From an uncultured Synechococcus sp. (GTDB lineage: Bacteria; Cyanobacteriota; Cyanobacteriia; PCC-6307; Cyanobiaceae): a DNA stretch of 8,307 bases. This document shows, piece after piece, positions 6,844 through 8,307 of this stretch (position 1 is its first letter; the number at the start of each line of letters is the position of its first letter). The stretch is from positions 1 through 8,307 of the forward strand of contig CALJTZ010000072.1 in the NCBI GenBank assembly GCA_937975655.1, given 5' to 3'. The translations under genes and the position numbers were made by a program. The notes under the pieces were generated by a model. That model made no database searches and was not told the origin of the DNA. It saw only the letters and a program-made list of their open reading frames with translations.

Positions 6844-6875
6844 TGCTGCACTAATGAATCGGTGCAAGTGCAGCA
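6844..6875. repeat. 9-bp inverted repeat upstream of the ribbon-helix-helix gene
   Basis: TGCTGCACT (6844-6852) and AGTGCAGCA (6867-6875) are exact reverse complements, 14 bases apart. No T-run follows, so it does not look like a terminator. It lies 60 bases before the start of a ribbon-helix-helix gene. Such proteins often bind inverted repeats near their own promoters, so it may be an operator. The rest of 6778-6935 holds no gene that I can support and no convincing -35/-10 pair. Confidence 0.6.
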
Positions 6876-6935
6876 ACCCCTTTCGTCATCTGGTTGGCTG
6901 GGGATAAAGTGGTTGATTGGTTTTGATGCTCACTG

Positions 6936-7106
6936 ATGCCTCGCATCACAATTGCGGTGTCCGATGACGACCATCGGGCGCTCAAGCTTCTGGGCATTCT
7001 CGAGGGCAAAAGCCTCGGTTCCATTCTCATTGAGGCCGTTCATTTTTATCTCAGACATAAAGGTGCATACGACCTGAATGTCACTGCAAAACAGCCTGAA
7101 TCTTGA
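6936..7106 (+). CDS. Ribbon-helix-helix (CopG/Arc-like) DNA-binding protein
   Basis: A 56-aa protein that fits the ribbon-helix-helix fold of small dimeric DNA-binding regulators and antitoxins: beta strand RITIAVS (3-9), helix 1 DDDHRALKLLGILEG (10-24), turn KSLGS (25-29) and helix 2 ILIEAVHFYLRHKG (30-43), then a short polar tail. It would act as a dimer inserting the strand pair in the DNA major groove, as repressor or antitoxin. TGA at 6924-6926 in frame makes ATG 6936 the first possible start; there is no clear Shine-Dalgarno. Codon use (ATT, TTT, TAT, CAT, AAA) is clearly more AT-rich than in the surrounding genes, which suggests later arrival. It is followed after 35 bases by a second small protein of similar layout. 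No toxin gene of the RelE/VapC sort is seen near it. Confidence 0.78.
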   Translation: MPRITIAVSDDDHRALKLLGILEGKSLGSILIEAVHFYLRHKGAYDLNVTAKQPES

Positions 7107-7141
7107 TCGATGTCTGATCCGTGGACCGCTGGGGCGTTCTG

Positions 7142-7318
7142 ATGATGGAGTTCGATCCCAGCCTGTTCCCGTGGCGGTTGGAGCTGGAGTTGCCAGCTGA
7201 TCTGATCGACCTGCTGCAGCGGCGGGCTGAACGGTCCGGGCGTTGTTTGGATGAAGTGGTGGTGGAGCTGCTGACAGCCCAGCTCGATCCCTTCGGGGGA
7301 TCAGCGGATCACCGCTGA
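7142..7318 (+). CDS. Small ribbon-helix-helix-like protein
   Basis: A 58-aa protein (65 aa if the GTG at 7121 is used) with the layout of a ribbon-helix-helix protein: beta strand WRLELELP, helix ADLIDLLQRRAERSG, turn RCL, helix DEVVVELLTAQL, then a short flexible tail PFGGSADHR. The fit is weaker than for its upstream neighbour, because the strand region is acidic and without the usual Arg/Lys contacts, so it may bind a partner or a different site. ATG 7142 is chosen because GGGG at 7131-7134 lies 7 bases ahead; ATG 7145 is also possible. Base composition is back to that of the GC-rich genome. Its last 18 bases overlap, tail to tail, the end of the minus-strand monooxygenase gene. Function unknown. 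Confidence 0.62.
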   Translation: MMEFDPSLFPWRLELELPADLIDLLQRRAERSGRCLDEVVVELLTAQLDPFGGSADHR

Positions 7319-7331
7319 CGGCAGGCTGCCG
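7286..7331. other. Chain of three hairpins at the convergent gene junction
   Basis: Three inverted repeats follow one another: GATCCC-TTCGG-GGGATC (7286-7302), TCAGCGG-ATCA-CCGCTGA (7301-7318) and CGGCAG-G-CTGCCG (7319-7331). The middle one begins and ends with the stop codons of the two convergent genes. No T-run follows on either strand, so it is not a classic intrinsic terminator, but it may end or stall transcription from both sides. Confidence 0.5.
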
Positions 7332-8307
7332 ATCAGGCCGAGCCGCAGGGGTTCCTGGCGGTGCATCCAGCTCCAGCGCGCCACGGGTCCGGCCACAGGG
7401 GCCATGGCGGCCAGGGCGTGGCGCAGCAGGGGCTGGCTGCCGATCAGGTGACCCTGCCGGGCCTCCGCCTGTTGCAGCCGTTGCATGGCCCTGATCTCTG
7501 GTTGGCGCAATGCCTGAATCCGCTCCAGGGTGCAATCCAGGGCCGCAGGATCGGGTGTGGAACCGGCGCCGGCTGCGGTGCTCGCCTGCCACAGGCTGAT
7601 CAACTCCCGGGCCGCCACGCAGCTGTCGCGCAGGGCCATGTTGATTCCCTGGGCCCGCACCGGACTCATCGGATGGGCCGCATCGCCCAACAGCAACAGG
7701 CCGGGCCGCTGCCACCGGTGGGCCAATCCCACCTGGGCACCCAGGCGGCTGGGGCCCTGCAGGGCGGGCGCCTGGGCGCGGAGGTGCTCCGCCAGCCAGG
7801 CGGGCGCGAGGGCGGCAAAGGCCTCCACCCAGGTTTGACCCGCTGCCAGCGGCTCGCCGGGCTGTTGCAGTACCCAGCCCAGTTGCAGCTCACCGTTGGG
7901 AGCCACAAAGGCGCTGGCGATGTGGCCGCCGCCCACCATGGTGAGAAAACAGTTGCGCTGCAGTAGTCGGGGCGGGGCAGGCATCCGAAACCACAGCACA
8001 TCGATCTCGGGGCTGGAGCTCTGCAGCCGCAGTCCGGCCCGTTGGCGCACCAACGACTGGCGTCCATCGGCCCCCACCACCAGGGCCCCCGCCAAGGTCT
8101 GGCCATTGGCCAGGGTCACACCGCTGATGCGATCGCCGCTGTGCAGCAGATCGCGCACGGCCTGGCCTGGGTACCAGCGGAGATTCGGCAGTGCCACGGC
8201 CCGCTGCAGCATCGCCTCCAGCAGGGCCGACGGTGGGAACTTCGGCGCGCCGCCGAAGCCGCCCCGGACGGTGGCTGTGGGGCAGCACGCTGGTGGTGCT
8301 GTGCACG
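7301..8307 (-). CDS. FAD-dependent monooxygenase / oxidoreductase, N-terminus cut
   Basis: The C-terminal part (about 335 residues visible) of a group A flavoprotein monooxygenase of the PHBH/UbiH type, which would hydroxylate an aromatic or isoprenoid substrate with O2 and NAD(P)H. Seen from N to C: VVGADGRQSLVRQRAGL (the DG motif), DVLWFRMP, then LLLLGDAAHPMSPVRAQGINMALRDSCVAARELI (the GD motif with FAD ribityl contact), and a helical C-terminus. The DVLWFR phrase and the GDAAHPMSPV motif recall a broad actinobacterial/cyanobacterial FAD-dependent oxidoreductase group of unsettled substrate. The first FAD-binding GxGxxG lies beyond 8307. The frame stays open from ATG 8212 to the window edge, reading GGFGGAPKFPPSALLEAM, so 8212 is not the true start; a second frame is also open there, so the last 90 bases should be read with caution. 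It converges on and overlaps the small gene at 7142-7318. Confidence 0.9.
   Translation of the reverse strand, partial: CTAPPACCPTATVRGGFGGAPKFPPSALLEAMLQRAVALPNLRWYPGQAVRDLLHSGDRISGVTLANGQTLAGALVVGADGRQSLVRQRAGLRLQSSSPEIDVLWFRMPAPPRLLQRNCFLTMVGGGHIASAFVAPNGELQLGWVLQQPGEPLAAGQTWVEAFAALAPAWLAEHLRAQAPALQGPSRLGAQVGLAHRWQRPGLLLLGDAAHPMSPVRAQGINMALRDSCVAARELISLWQASTAAGAGSTPDPAALDCTLERIQALRQPEIRAMQRLQQAEARQGHLIGSQPLLRHALAAMAPVAGPVARWSWMHRQEPLRLGLIGSLPSAVIR
8129..8136. repeat. HIP1 octamer GCGATCGC
   Basis: A third HIP1 copy, inside the monooxygenase gene. Three copies in 8.3 kb is above chance expectation and supports a cyanobacterial source. Confidence 0.7.

Noticed and set aside
7121..7141. GTG start for the second ribbon-helix-helix-like gene
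   Set aside because: The added residues (VDRWGVL) add nothing to the fold, and ATG 7142 has a G-rich ribosome site at the right distance; GTG remains possible.
7890..8306. Alternative minus-strand frame at the right edge
   Set aside because: It yields an Arg/Gly/Pro-rich product over a region where the monooxygenase frame has clear motifs. Only its first 30 codons, at the edge, could hide a frameshifted monooxygenase N-terminus, which cannot be decided here.

Overview
The window looks like a piece of a GC-rich unicellular cyanobacterial chromosome, most likely Synechococcus/Cyanobium-type. The reasons are: a type III glutamine synthetase (GlnN) whose upstream region carries a perfect NtcA site (GTA-N8-TAC), three copies of the cyanobacterial HIP1 octamer GCGATCGC, weak Shine-Dalgarno sequences, and small proteins of a kind I associate with picocyanobacteria. 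The taxon is an inference; no rRNA or other marker is present.

Left part (1-3432, all +): the 3' two thirds of a sulfide:quinone oxidoreductase-like flavoprotein; then, in the same frame just after its stop codon, an orphan CDGSH iron-sulfur motif that no start codon can reach; then three tightly coupled genes: an Old Yellow Enzyme alkene reductase, a flavodoxin-fold NADPH-dependent FMN reductase and a pirin. The last three are joined by two ATGA start/stop overlaps, so they form one operon-like redox/electrophile-stress block.

Middle part (3459-4463, +): two small paralogous hypothetical proteins, alike at both ends, that flank a small four-helix membrane protein.

Right-centre (4464-6777, +): the NtcA site, glnN (722 aa, all class III glutamine synthetase motifs present) and a strong UUCG-capped intrinsic terminator. 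This is a self-contained nitrogen-starvation unit.

Right end (6778-8307): a more AT-rich stretch with a 9-bp inverted repeat, a 56-aa ribbon-helix-helix protein, and a second small ribbon-helix-helix-like protein. The last gene overlaps, tail to tail, an FAD-dependent monooxygenase on the minus strand whose N-terminus lies beyond the window. The overlap is an 18-bp hairpin with the two stop codons at its two ends.

I see no CRISPR array, tRNA, rRNA, transposase or integrase. Most of the window is ordinary metabolism. The items most worth a second look are the CDGSH relic in frame with the sqr gene, the paralogue pair around the membrane protein, and the two-gene ribbon-helix-helix cassette.
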